Source of the DNA: Hemileia vastatrix
Lineage: Eukaryota > Basidiomycota > Pucciniomycetes > Pucciniales > Zaghouaniaceae
Reading direction: 5' to 3'
DNA: 64,000 nt
NCBI GenBank assembly: GCA_030280995.1
Contig: JASXTE010000002.1
Coordinates: forward strand, 6,135,683-6,199,682
Each line of letters starts with the position of its first letter. Within the stretch, counting starts at the first letter, position 1. Made by a program: the position numbers and the translations under genes. The notes under the pieces are model-generated. The model did no database searches. It saw only the letters and a list, made by a program, of their open reading frames with translations, and had not been told where the DNA came from. This document shows, piece after piece, positions 23,201-34,907 of this stretch.

Positions 23201-23950
23201 AGGCCATAAGAAAAGATTTTATCAATTTAATGATGGAAACTTTATCCTCACCAGAAAGTTGTTCTCCAAAAGAAGCATTGTCAATTTCAGACATACAGGT
23301 ATGCATTTCTTTTGTAGATCTTCCTTTATATTGAACCACAGAATTACATGTGTTCAATTCTGGTTTTAATAATTTTTTGGGGGAGGAAATCTTAAATTTT
23401 CTCTTCCCATTCATCCCCATTGTGAAGCATTGGTTTGAAGGATCTAATTTTATGCCATATTTGGTTAAAATGTCATTTCCTATAATAAACCAACTTCTTA
23501 AGTTATCATTTTTCATGAAAACAAAATCACAAATAGCTCTTACAAAACCATGGTTATATTTAAAAAAAACTGTGGCTTTGTATTTACCAATGGGGGACAA
23601 AACAGAGCCATAACCTTTCCAATTTTCAGAAATGATAGGCATAAGTTTTGATTTATAGTTTTGATCCACTGAAGCAAGTGCTTTTTCAGATACTACACTT
23701 CCTCCAGCTCCAGAATCCAGAGCAACTTCAATGCTGGTTCCATTGATCAAGACTGGTGCTTTGAGAGGGGCAATAACAATTGAGCTATCCTCAATGTTCC
23801 TTATGATATCAGCATCCTCAACTGTAGATAAATCATTATTATCAATATCAATAGTATTTAAATAATGAATATCTTCTTCCAGAATCAAGATTTCTTGTTG
23901 AGATTCATATAAAATATTTCTGGCACAAACACTTGAAGTATCATCCAGTG
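20236..23950 (-). pseudogene. Gypsy-2 Pol with chromodomain, broken
   Basis: Read right to left: protease near 23690 (LDSGAGGSVVS, so a D-S-G site), RT with ARLCGDYRALNTYTVDDIYP, MPFGPKNAPSAFQK and YIDDIIIFS (about 22660), RNase H with YTDASFIGLGAALHQKK, integrase with CDSCQKSK, MDFVTGLP and an intact SDRD near 21115, then a chromodomain ending at 20236 (TEYLLRFKNKSSEYDSWIP). Breaks: a frameshift at the Gag/Pol join (about 23960), a small deletion near 22860, stops at 22603 and 21220, and several breaks in the integrase C-terminus. Inactive. Confidence 0.87.
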
Positions 23951-25630
23951 CTATTGTGTCATCAGCATGCTCTCAGTTTGTTCAACAAGATTTATCTTCT
24001 TGTCACAAACATGGCCTTTCTGCCAAGGCTTGTTGCACTTGAAGCAAGTGTTTGTTGCATACTTTTTAGGTGCAACAGGGGCAGAAGGTTTACCAACATT
24101 TTCCAGAGTTTTCTGTAGGTAAGTGGAGGATTTCTCCAAAGGGGTTCTAGGAATGAATCTTCTGGCATCATACTTGTTGTTTAGAAGGATCTCATTACAA
24201 GTATTAATGAAAGAAGAGTATTCTCTGGAGAACTCAGTCCTAGCCACTATCAAGTCTCTCAAAGACATTGGTAATTTATAAAGGATCCTGTCCTTCCATA
24301 ACTCAAACTCCATATTTGGGTCCATTTCCCTCAAGATTTTTACAAGTTTCATTAAGAACTCAATAGGTTTATCAGTTGAAGAGCTATATCTAGTTTCCTC
24401 ATACTGCCTTTGTTGAGCCATCCTAAACTTGGAGCCACAAAATTGTGCTCTAATCAATTTCTTCCAATCTTCCCATGAGTAGTCATTCCTATCCAAGAGA
24501 ACAGATTCATACCACATTAGGGCTACATTGGTGAACAAAGAAATTAACTTAGAAACAATTTCCTCATCTGGGAGTTTGTAATAATTTTTTAAGTTATCAA
24601 TTCTGCAAATGAATTGCTGCCAATCAGAAGAAGAATCACCATCAAATGTTGGATACTGGTCAAGTTTTGGCCAATTCTTTTGATTTGAAGGAGTCTCCTT
24701 AGTATTAGCTTGTTTCTGAGTAAGAAGCAGCTGTAACTTCTCCAATTGTGCATTAATCTCATTGTTTAATCCTTCTGTTGAAAATCCTGGTGCATCATCA
24801 ATTTTTGGTGGAAACTCAGTGGTATCAATAGGCATTACTAAATCTAATTTTACTTTAGATGAACTAGAAACAGGTAAGCTTGGAGCATCCTGTACCATAT
24901 GTTCCTTCAAAGAAATTTCAGAATATTTTTGATCATTAAACAATGAATTCAATTTTTCTTCAATGGTTGTTAGTCTGGTTTTCACTCTTGGAAGACTAGA
25001 TAAACTCTCATTGGTTTTTGCAAAAGATAACTGGGTTTTATTTTGAAAAGATGAATAATGATCACTCAATCTTTTCAGGTTCATATTATCTACCTCTAGC
25101 TCCTGGAAACAGGCAGACACAGTATCTTGTATTTTAGACAAATCATTTTTGATATTTTGCCATAAAGCAACTTTCTTTTAATGAGTTGCTTTGTAATGAA
25201 AAAAATAATCAGAAACTCTCTGTAACTCACTCCTTAATGCTTGATAGCCCTGTTCAGTTAACAAACTATTATATTTCTGAGTTAATTGCATGTTGTTCAT
25301 GATATGATTTTGTTTAGCAATAATACCTCTCAAATATTCATCATTAATTTTTGCTACATCTGGAGTGTTTCTCAATAAAGAAACAGAGTAGCTTTCCAGA
25401 TTCTCATAAAACTAAGGCTCAAGTGTTTTATCAATTATAGCCATATCAGGATTTATCATTGAAATAGCAATTAAAACTAAAGGATTAGATACATTAGAAA
25501 ATCGAGTGATTTGTCTACTCTTATCAACCTCTACTGGTTTCATAGTGTCATCCCCTCTGCCAGAATTACCTGAAGGAACTGGATCAGTAACAAGAAATGG
25601 TACTTGAGATTCAATAGAGGTACTTACCAA
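23951..25630 (-). pseudogene. Gypsy-2 Gag, coiled-coil type
   Basis: Begins at the ORF-B/Gag junction (25624-25630) in the frame one base back from ORF-B. Stops at 25412 and 25178 divide it; the last part (23951-25141) is one open frame of 396 codons. It has helical heptad-rich sequence (ELEVDNMNLKRLSDHYSS), the core NWPKLDQYPTFDGDSSSDW, LPDEEIVSKLIS and the knuckle CFKCNKPWQKGHVC near residue 370. This knuckle is the C-x2-C-x7-H-x-C form. Gag and Pol are one frame in Gypsy-3, so the frame change after it is probably an indel. Confidence 0.82.
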
Positions 25631-25980
25631 GGCTTGGGTAAGATCTGAATACTGGTTTTTCTTTTTCTGCCTCCTTGATAAGGGTGAGGATGTATTGGGT
25701 TGAGTTGACTGGGTCTTGATGGACCTGCCTGAGGCATTTGAGGCTTCTGTTGAGACAGATAATCCCACTTCCACTTTGACACTTCCACCTTTTCTGGTTG
25801 CTGGGGAGCCAATTGTGGAAGATCCCTGGGGGGAGGTGGTCTCCTCTTCTCTTGAAGAAAGGCATCTTTTTTTCTTACCTTTTCTTCTAGTGAGTCTATT
25901 CTTGCTCTCAGTCTTAAGTTCTCTGTCCTCAGTTCCTTTATGTGGGTGGAGAGATTCTTTACTTGCTGAGGTAAAGGCAT
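25624..25980 (-). CDS. Gypsy-2 ORF-B, intact overlapping frame
   Basis: Intact frame of 118 codons from ATG 25980 to TAA 25624. It has a coiled-coil N-terminus (STHIKELRTENLRLRARIDS), a Pro-rich middle, then SKWKWDYLSQQ, HPYQGG and the end ILPKPW. KWKWD, HPY-x-G and the final PW-stop match ORF-B of the other Gypsy copies, though the rest is diverged. It overlaps ORF-A by 22 bases and Gag frame C at its 3' end. Function unknown. Confidence 0.6.
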   Translation of the reverse strand: MPLPQQVKNLSTHIKELRTENLRLRARIDSLEEKVRKKDAFLQEKRRPPPPRDLPQLAPQQPEKVEVSKWKWDYLSQQKPQMPQAGPSRPSQLNPIHPHPYQGGRKRKTSIQILPKPW

Positions 25981-26219
25981 TTTTTTTTATTTTGATGCCT
26001 TTGGGAAGTACTTTTGGGGGGTTGATTGAAGGCTTTTGTTCCTGGGCATTTGTTTACACCAGAATCTCCACTTCCTCCATTTCCACATCCTGATTGGTTC
26101 AATGATTTATTAATTTGAGCCAATTCTGTAGTTAAAGGAGAGCTCGCAGAAGTAGCCTCATAATAATCAATCAGATCCAACTCCTCTTCACATGCAGCAG
26201 AAACACCTTGATCATTCAT
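25959..26219 (-). CDS. Gypsy-2 ORF-A, leader-proximal frame
   Basis: First ATG (26219) after the leader, 86 codons, rich in Ser, Asn and Gly; its first part is acidic (CEEELDLIDYYEA). Its end overlaps the ORF-B start at an eight-A run (about 25980-25987), where a -1 slip would join A to B. It is not obviously related to ORF-A of Gypsy-1/3. No function assigned. Confidence 0.4.
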   Translation of the reverse strand: MNDQGVSAACEEELDLIDYYEATSASSPLTTELAQINKSLNQSGCGNGGSGDSGVNKCPGTKAFNQPPKSTSQRHQNKKKCLYLSK

Positions 26220-26324
26220 TTTTTTAAAATTTAACCTGAAGTGATGGAAGGAAACAATAAGATGAATTATTTTTATTTTTGCTTTTATTTAAAAGAAAAA
26301 TAATAATAAAAAGAATCTAAAATT

Positions 26325-26625
26325 CTTCAGGACAAAAATCAACTGAAAATAATAATCAATTATTTATTAATTCAAAATAATCTTATAACCAGGATTAAAA
26401 GAAATCAACTGAAGAAATAAAATTAAATTTTAATTAACAAATTAATTTATGATAATTATCAGGATTTAAATCAACTGAAAGATATTTAATTACCAGGACT
26501 TAATGTCAACTGAAATAATTTAATATAATTTATTTTTTTCTTTATTAATTACTAAAATTTTATTGTCAGGACAATTTGTCAACTGGAAAAATAAAATTTA
26601 ATTTATCAGGACAAAGTCAAGTGAA
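26325..26625 (-). repeat. Six spaced leader motifs of Gypsy-2
   Basis: The minus-strand leader between primer-binding site and ORF-A carries six copies of a motif of about 22-26 bp, TTTCAGTTGA followed by an AT-rich stretch and TCCTG. They start near 26325, 26388, 26459, 26492, 26566 and 26606, separated by AT-rich spacers. Spacing is irregular (33-74 bp), so this is not a simple tandem array. Confidence 0.6.
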
Positions 26626-27220
26626 AAATATAATATAATTAATTTAGAAAAACAAATTTATTACTTCTAGGACTAAGAACACAATTTATCTATCTTTTTC
26701 AAATAAGAAAAAATGAAAAATCAATTCCAATTTACCAGACACCTCCCCCTGTAAAATGAGCAAATTAATTCCACTTACAGAGTGCTGAGTAAAAGGAAAT
26801 ACGTAGAGTATGAAGAGTGCAAAGTGACCCATGAATAGTAATCAATATAATTACCATGAAAATATATGACTATAGTCAATATATAAGCCTAAGTTTTGGA
26901 GTGCGGTTTGAATCCCATTTGCGGAAAAAAATAAGTCACGTGATTGATGACATTTGTGGTTTTAGTTGTCCACTCGTCCTTATAGGTACCTCAATGGCGA
27001 TGGTCCCACGGTCTCCAGCCTCAAGATAACAATGCACCATTGACGATTTGGAAGGGCCCCCAACTTTTGGTGGGTCTCTTGGTATAGAAGATAAATCTGG
27101 AGGCCCTACAAGGGTTTAAGTGGATTGATTGGGCTCAAAAAACAATGTACATACTTTCTTTAATCTTTTGATTATTTTACTCAAATGATAAGAGGTGATT
27201 AAAAATATTGGTATAATTTA

Positions 27221-28721
27221 TGTCAGCCTGTATATCTCCAGGACTGAGGAAAAAGTAATTATAAGTTATGTTAAACACATGAACTATACATGGGAATAAT
27301 AAATAAGAGTACACAAATAGTATACATAAGTAAAATTATGATAATACACAAAAAATGCCATTATAACACCTTATATACACGCATATATCCACCTTTTATA
27401 GGTCTTATGTACTTAATATTAAGTTGGAATATGTTAGGGTAATCTTAAGAGCCTTAAGTATAAGGCTACATAATTTTTAAGTACACTTAAAGCTGTTATA
27501 TTCATTGTTTTATGCAAAAAACAAGAAATGTGCTTTATTTCACTTAAAAGTTGACTATATGCGCTATAAAATTGAGAATATCAAAATTGCGCTTTGATAG
27601 ATCAATTGGGCTCATTTAGAACTATTGATTTGGCTATTTAAATGCATAAAAATAACACTTTTCAAATTTGGTGTTTTTTATGCCAGAAATGGCTTCTGTG
27701 TACTGGCCACATACTGCCTGCTTTTTTCCCGTGTGAATAGCTTCATTTTTAGCAAAGTTAGCTTTTTCACACTATAATTACCCCACATTCTACGCCCACT
27801 GTGGGGAAACACACTAAAATAGGCGACAGGCGCTTATTTAGTGTCCTAGCTTAATTAATAATGCATTGACCTTGTTTATATGCACTAATTTCATTAATAA
27901 CCTCACTCTTGGCACTTTATTTCATCACCACGCTTAAATTCGCCTAATTTTAGTCAAGTATTTACCCGTGCAAGTGCCTGCCAAGAACTGCATGTAGCTA
28001 CCCCACATCTCACGCTCTTTTTTAAGTTTTTGGGTGGTTTCTCAGTCAATTTTGGTTATTTTTGAATGGGAATTTCACGTAGTATAATGTCAGGATTAGC
28101 CCCATTATTTCTACAGTCAATCCCCCTTATTATTAAGCTATTATTAACCTTAAAAAGTCTCCTTTAGTCTTTAATATTATTGTTTTATACGCAGATACTC
28201 TCTTTTTGTCTTTTTCTTTAATTTTGATGGATTTCCCTTATTATTACAGGATTTTGGCGGTTGTTATTCTTCTAATTATGTCATGGGTTACTGGGAATGT
28301 TGATGGGCATGTTTATTAGTTGTTTAGAGGCGTCATTAACTGTGTATTGGGTGGTACATCAAGGGAATCATTGGGGAACTCAGTGTGTATAAAAGGAGGA
28401 GGTTTTTGGGTTGTATTTCTTCATTCTTTATCATTACAATTTAACCAATATAACCAAACCAATTACAATACATATCAATTAGTACTTTTATAAGACTTTT
28501 GAATAGTATCTGAATTTATATAATCTATTTTTCTACCAACTATAAAGATTGTAAGCCATATATAAGAATAGTGAGAATTATATTACTGAGACCTTTATAT
28601 TTGATTATATTTTACAACTTAGTGGATTAGAACTACAGTATTCATATAGGACCATTAAAGTCTTCTAGACAACTGACTATTCAAGCTAGTTCACGTCCTT
28701 GTACTTGACCTTAGCCTGACA
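27221..28721 (+). repeat. Solo LTR, family D, + orientation (1501 bp)
   Basis: Starts TGTCAGCCTGTATATCTCC and ends CCTTAGCCTGACA, with target duplication ATTTA (27216-27220 and 28722-28726). It matches the Gypsy-4 LTRs and is almost identical to the inverted copy at 43934-45424. A TATAAAAGG box lies at 28388-28396. Confidence 0.87.
28388..28396 (+). promoter_or_regulatory. TATA box of family-D LTR
   Basis: TATAAAAGG about 325 bp before the LTR end, followed by a GGAGGAGG tract. The same box occurs at the same place in the copies at 44259-44267 (minus) and 55952-55960, so it probably marks the U3/R promoter. Confidence 0.45.
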
Positions 28722-29373
28722 ATTTATATCTTAGAATTAAGTGGATTTAAGTACAAATATTATAAAATATAGTAATAAAAAATTTAATTTATATATTGTA
28801 AGTTTGGTAAGTAAGTAAGGAATGGTTTGAAAAGTACAAAAAGAGAGGGCCTTTTATAGGCAAAAATGTGAGAAATAAAGAGACAGAGTTAACACCACCT
28901 AATACAAGGATGTGAGAAAAATAACTAAATAAAGAGAGTATGTGAAATAATAAAAGATATACTAAATGGTGCGTAAATAAAGGTATCAATTTTATTTTAA
29001 ATAAAACTTGAGTTCCCTTAGACCGTCACATTTAGTATAAAACATTTGATTTAAAATGTTGATTCAACAAAAATCTAAATTTCTTAATAAAGGAATTTGA
29101 AAAATCTTTTTTTATATTTTTTATATTTTAATACTATTTTTATTCCCTCTCATCTGTATCATTTAGCACGGTGTTAGGGAGTAAAAATTTATGGGACATT
29201 TATTTTTATTAATTATTAAAATTACTTAATGTACTTAGCTAGTTAATTGTAAGTAATACATAAGTAAGCAATAAATAATTAATTATTAATAAGGATTTAA
29301 AAGGTGTGGCTTCATCTCAGTAAGATAATTAATTATTTTACTGGATAAGTCTAGTAGCCTGGCTGACACCCTC

Positions 29374-30480
29374 CCTCATCAACCATGCCTTCTTCAACCT
29401 TCATTGTTCCAGAGCTCACAGCTACTCTTTTATAAATAAGGAAGTTTAAAGCACTGGGACTGGATGTTATTTCCAATTCCCTCTTGCACTGAAAAACCAC
29501 TGCATGTTCAGTAATACTTCTCACAATTTCTAAAAACTTCCTTGACATTGGGAACTATCCAACTCCTTAAAAAATAACAAGAAAAGTGATTATCACCAAA
29601 CCTGGTTTCCCTGAATACTCAGTCCCAATTGCATATCATCCCACTGCACTTCTCAATACTATGGTAACTTATATCAAGGCTCTACTACATTGAATATTAT
29701 AACATCCTCCCTGAAACACACTATGGTGGCTAATCATTCAGAAGCACCTCTGATCCCCTCCTGTACCTTACCACCTGGACTAAGGAATGTTGGAGGAAAG
29801 GTAAAATTGATGGAGCTCTTTCATTCAACATGAAATTGGAATTACCCTCATTAAATAATACTAGATGGTCACAAATCCTAAATTCACTCTCTCTCCCATG
29901 AAATCTAGTTTCTATTATTGAATATTTTTTATGGTGAGAAGGAAAACCAACATTTATTTCTCCAATTTTGAATATTCTGATGATTCCCCCCTAAAGGATA
30001 CCTGAAAGGTTCTCCAATATCTCTGATTCTATAAGTTATCTACAATTCTAATCTTTTATTCCTTCCATCCCTCTCCTAATACTCTATTTTACTAGGATAC
30101 CTCAATGATTTGGTGTATCTATCTGAAAGTAAGCAGCCAGAGAAGGTGATCAACACTCTTTCACAATTGGTATCAGAGGCAGTAGCCTGAGACTCCAAAT
30201 ATGCTTCATTTTTTCAATTATACAGAAAAAATTGATTCATTTTACTAAATACAAACAAATCATAGCTTCCTCCCTTCTCTCCCCTTCAGTGGTTGCCTCC
30301 TAGGAACTTCTCTGTTCTTAAAATGGCTTTGCATTGTTCTTGAACCCTCATTAGTTTCTATTACAAATGGAATCAAATCAGTAGCATCTGGCCCCCATTC
30401 ATTGTCTTGCATAATCAGACTGTACCATTACCTTGAAAAGATATTTTGAATATTTCAAGGCTACGTCAATTGACAGAGGC
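29374..30480 (+). mobile_element. Tad-like LINE, part 3 (reverse transcriptase)
   Basis: RT domain of the split LINE, badly decayed. In order: KALGLDVISNSLLH (consensus KAPGPDGI.N..L), VIITKPGFPEYSVPIAYHP (consensus V.I.KPGKPDYS.P..YRPI), YLTTWTKECWRKGKIDGA, KGSPISLIL (consensus QGSP) near 30006, and LGYLNDLVYLSES near 30092-30130, where the catalytic F-x-D-D has become YLND. A weak tail match (RQLTEAARSS) ends near 30480; the 3' end with poly(A) is not recognisable. Confidence 0.62.
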
Positions 30481-31102
30481 AGCAAGATCATCATAGAGGG
30501 AACATAAACAAGTGAAGTAAAGGCCACTTGGAACCAAAAAATAATGAAATTGATAATTAAAGCAAAATAAAAAAGTATTTCTTAATAGTAAAATTGAACA
30601 GGTACTACTTGTGGTAAGCTAATATGACTAAAAGTAGGGTTATCTATTGATTGGGATGATAATTATGAGTTAAAAGCTACAAAATGTTCAGATGATGATG
30701 TACCAGAGATATAATATTGGTAAATAAATTATTCAACAAAATAAGATTAGAGATAAATGTCACACATTATCAAAGTAAAAGGGATTTTAGAGTGCAGGAC
30801 CTTTGAAGCACAGCATATGTAAAATACAAATCTCAACACCCCCCATGCTGAAAAGGTCCTATGCTTCCAAAAGGTTCAAATAATCTAATCAAAATTAACA
30901 GTAAATATATATATATATATGTGAACCAAAAATATGACTAAGTAAAATTTAAAGTATGATTTTCCAGTTAGATAGAATTGTCTTTTAATTGAGAAGACAG
31001 ATTACTGAACTGATAGGTAGCTTTTAAAACAGCAATATTTGTCACAGAAGCCAATAACATTGAACAAGACCACCCCCCAAAAAATTGGATTGAGTGAGAA
31101 GC

Positions 31103-31710
31103 CAGATTTATGACTGATGAAAGAAGGCCAGTAGACCCATGAGAGCTACAACAGAGGTTCCAGTAGTTAGTTAAAAAAATTACAAATTAAATAAATAACT
31201 TTTCAATGGTAATGAGTTTAGAGGTTGGATGCTGCCAATGAAGGAGGTCAATAACTTGAGTTGTTGACTAACAAACTGAGTGAGACTTATGACTAATGAA
31301 GGAAGTTCAATAGACCCATGAGAGCTAGCACAAGGGTTCCAGTGAATATTTGAAAAAAATTGTGAATTAATTAAATTATTCACTAATAGTAATGAGTATA
31401 GCAGTTAGATGATGCTGACAAAGGAGGTCCATTACTTGTACTTTTGACTAACAATTGAGTGAGACACCATGAGGAGCCAGACTTATGACTAATATAAGCC
31501 AAAAGACCCATGAAAGCTAGCACAGAGGTTCTAGTGAATATTTGAGAAAAAATGTGAAATAATTAAATGATTTGCCAATAGCAATGAGTATAGAGGTTTG
31601 ATGCTGCTGAAGAAGGAGGTCCATAAATTGAGCTGTTGAGTACCAAGCTGAGTGAAAAACTGTGAGGAGCCAGACTTGTGACTAATGAAAAAAGGCCAAT
31701 AGAACAATGA
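31103..31710. repeat. ~190-bp imperfect tandem repeat, >3 copies
   Basis: Units start near 31103, 31283, 31478 and 31671, each with CAGACTTATGACTAATGAA-like sequence followed by CCCATGAGAGCTAGCAC and GAGTATAGAGGTT. Spacings are about 180, 195 and 193 bp. The copies are clearly diverged. Confidence 0.65.
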
Positions 31711-33059
31711 GAGAATCTAGGTGAGACACCCAAAAGCACTTTTTGGCTTTTTATTTTGCAAAAATGCTTTGGAATCATTCAGAATTGACTTTGAAACATT
31801 TTCTGAGCATTTTAAAGTTATTTTAGGTGTTTTTTGGACCTTTTTGTCATTTTTTGTGGGACTTATGGGCAACTTTTTTCACTTTTTGAGGAATATGTAG
31901 GCACTATTCTGGACACTTTATAATAAATTTTTGGGCCATTTCTTGGGGGAACTTTTGGACACTTTTTGAGACTTTTTTTAGGTGCTTTGGGGCAGAATTT
32001 AGGCACTTTTAATAAAGTGTTTCACTAATTTTTGAGACTCTTCCTTTCAGGTGGTTTAGGTGATAATTTGTAAGTATGTTTTATTTAAATTTTATTATAT
32101 TTTTTCATTAAGATTAATTTTCTTTTCCTTTTTTTAGATAAAAATGACTGAAAATATAGATTTAGTCAACTGGATTTATAAGGCAAGAAATGAAGGTAAG
32201 GTAAAAAGTAAAAATATAGGTAGGAAACAAAATATGGGTCTAATATAGGCAGACAAGTCTCATCTTTATTTCATGAATTAAAAATTTAATAAGACATATA
32301 AGTTAGTCTACCTACTTAAATTAATGAGCCATAAGACCTTGTTTTTGTATAATTGTAATCATGGGGAAATTTTTTTTCTTCATGAAGCTCATGTGTAAAC
32401 ATGTTGTATGATCTCATTGACTCCATTCACAGATGATTTCCATTTGAATTCTACATGAAATATCATTAATATAACTTTCTTAATTATCTTATATGAATTT
32501 ATTATATGTTAATTTATGAAATGAACATAAAACTTGGAAATCTAGGCCCCTAATTTAATGAAACAATAGGCAGTTTATTGCCATTATTTTTTTAAAATAA
32601 TTATTTTTACTTGCAACAAGTTTGGTGATTCCCAACCCCTTCTATAGTAAATAGCAGGGGATAGTATTGCCAAAAAAAAATGACATAAATTTTTTTTGAC
32701 TTGGAAATTAAAATCTGGTGATCTGAACCCCATAATGTTATTTCCAAAATAAACTTGCATAGTCTGCCTCCATGAATTCCCTTGTTTTACCTAGATCCAA
32801 TCTCTTTAAAAACCAAATTATATATCAAGTTTTAATTCTCTCAAATTTTTAAATGAACACTTCATCTAGAATTGAAGACTATTCTACAAAGAGGTATCAG
32901 CTCACAAACGAGTTTTTGATGTTTGGAAATTCTCCTTGAGACTGCAGCTGCATGATTTTAATCTGATCTTGTCCATTTTCTGAAACAAGTTTAAATTTAA
33001 AGGATAAGAGAAAAAATTAAAAAAATCATCATTAAATACAAAAAAAAAATATAAACTTT

Positions 33060-33617
33060 ATCATGCTTGTTAAAAATCTTCCCACAAGCAGAAAAGACAG
33101 CCTTTGACATCGATTAATTGTCCCAAAACTAGCAGAAGATTTTTTCTTGAGTCCGTTTTGAGGAGGTGTTGACTCTTTATCTTCTAGCCTTTTTTCATCA
33201 GTTAGTTCCTTATAATTCTCTATATTTGATGAGCCCTGTGTCTAATTTGTACATGAGGAGTAAATTATTAATGCAAAAGGAAAAGTAATATCAAAAGTAG
33301 TTTAATCTTATTACCATGGACTTATTGAGCTAAATATCAAAATATACAGTTGGTTCTTCAAATTCAGAAGAATTGAGTAAAGTATCCAAAGGAAATTCTT
33401 GATTATTGGTATTAGAATCAGTAGTTTGGATTTTTGAGGATATTAATTTGAGCAGGAAAAATTGATGAAAAAAGGAATTAAAAGGTAAAAAGCTTACAGT
33501 GGTGAGAAGAGTTAAAATCTTATTTGTAAAAGTGGGAGGGAGAGAAGAGCTATGATTTGCAGTTGATTGGGGGAATTTGTGTATTGGTGGACTGAGCTGT
33601 TGTTGAGAAAATGGCAC
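33060..33617 (-). pseudogene. Possible decayed or spliced gene, unknown
   Basis: A minus-strand frame from 33617 to 33330 (95 codons, Ser/Pro/Gln-rich start MPFSQQQLSPPIHKFPQ) ends in TAG. After an interval with donor- and acceptor-like ends (GTAATAAG … AAATTAG), a second frame continues for ~60 codons to about 33060 (ENYKELTDEKRLEDKESTPP). The composition looks coding but no family is recognised and the stop before the putative donor is unexplained. Confidence 0.2.
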
Positions 33618-34907
33618 AAAATTATGATGTAATTAACCCCATGTTTGAGGACCCAAGTACAAAATAAGCCATGTTTCATGATGTGTTTGTGTGGAATTGC
33701 TCAAATGAAATCTTCTTGGAATTTTTGCTAATGTTTAAGACCCCCTATTATGTTTATCTATTTTTTGAATATAAATCTTATATATCTGTGCTTCTGTTGG
33801 TGAGTATAACTATAGTATTATTCACCTTTTAGAGATAATACACTTCTTCACCTCTATTTCCTATTGTCTCTAACAACTAAGAGCCATAATGTGCTAACAG
33901 CTGTGCTATCTGTCTTAAAGTATACTAAGAGATGCAGGCACTCTTAATTTATTTTTAAGAGAAACCCCAATCTTTTTCTGTGTCTATAGCTGGGTTCTAT
34001 AGTGCATATACAATTCTTGAGTTATTTTTGATGTGTGGATAAGGGAATTTTCCTTCATGAGGAAAAGATTGTGATGAGTTTTGTTTTCTTTAAAAAAGGG
34101 TATGAGAGTGCCACAGTGTTGCATGCTAGCACGAAGTAGCTGCATGAATACTGGGATGTAGTGGTTAAATAATATACAGCAATATTAGTGTTTTCTACAC
34201 CATGGGTCAAGGGTTGATGCTCTGGATACACATTTGGGATTCCCAAATAACTGATTATTTTCTCTTAATTTTATGTCTTGAAATTTTTTTTTGGTTATTT
34301 TAGTCTTTTATGGCTGTTTTCAGGGTTTTTGTAGTTTTTTTCCATATCTCTTTGTTTTTTATTTTTGAAGTTTTTCACAATGAGTTTTTTATTGCACTTA
34401 TGCATTTAGCACCTGTAGATATCTTATCTTCTTTTCTATGTTTGATGTATTGAGGTTGCTTTATGACTTGTTAATTTTTAAAGGGTTATTTTAGTGTTTA
34501 TCAGTTTTTCTAGTTTATTTAGGTTTACTTTTGTCTATTGGTGGGAAAAGTATGACACATCTATTATAATAAATGTCTCTTATAGACATTATTCTAATAT
34601 ATTATTTAATTGCATAATAGATTATTATTATAGTATCAGAACAAATAGATAATAGCTATCTATTGTATATATTTCTATTATTTGTATGGAAATGAGATAA
34701 AATATTAATTATCAAGCAAAAAATTGCATGGAAAGAGCAGAAACCATATGTTTTAATTGCATTTTAAATTTCTAGTCCAGGTAACTGTATTAACTAGTTT
34801 TGCTAAACCCTTACCAGTACATCATTTATTAGAAACCAACCGTGTCACAATCAGATGTTAATGTATTCCCATCATCTATTGCTTCTAAAAATATTCTTAA
34901 CTATAAT

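Larger units (their letters stand above)
19391..29368 (-). mobile_element. Gypsy-2, full-length chromovirus, leftward
   Basis: Second Ty3/Gypsy insertion in the same LINE, on the minus strand. Target duplication CCCTT (19386-19390) and CCCTC (29369-29373). Removing it rejoins the LINE frame (…DIKPLP then SSTMPSSTF). LTRs differ from the other families in length (797 bp without insertion) but share the TGTCAGCC start. The right (5') LTR holds a later 1501-bp solo LTR. Gag and Pol belong to the same clade as Gypsy-1/3/4 but are clearly diverged. Confidence 0.88.
27065..29368 (-). repeat. Gypsy-2 5' LTR, split by a solo LTR
   Basis: Minus-strand LTR starting TGTCAGCCAGGCTACTAG at 29368. The inner end at about 27065 is followed by GTTGGGGGCCCTTCC, the candidate primer-binding site. 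A 1501-bp family-D solo LTR plus its 5-bp duplication accounts for the extra length over the 3' LTR. Confidence 0.8.
30481..34902. other. AT-rich intergenic region
   Basis: No confirmed gene. Contents I can see: a ~190-bp tandem repeat (31103-31710), a degenerate run of CACTTTTTG-type repeats (about 31730-32030), a possible decayed minus-strand gene (33060-33617), (TA)n at about 30907, and hairpin-forming AT-rich sequence at 34560-34680. A short + frame at 32145 (MTENIDLVNWIYKARNEG) is followed by a GTAAGG donor-like sequence but has no partner exon that I can find. Confidence 0.4.

Noticed and set aside
25959..25990. Programmed -1 frameshift between ORF-A and ORF-B of Gypsy-2 at the eight-A run
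   Set aside because: Not supported by Gypsy-1/3/4, where the A-to-B offset is +1 and no such run exists at the overlap; kept only as a note in the feature.
26890..26935. Possible tRNA B box (GGTTTGAATCC) near 26906
   Set aside because: No A box or cloverleaf in the preceding 60 bases; it lies in the Gypsy-2 leader.
32145..32230. Possible first exon MTENIDLVNWIYKARNEG with donor GTAAGG
   Set aside because: No second exon or homology; the flanks are low-complexity.
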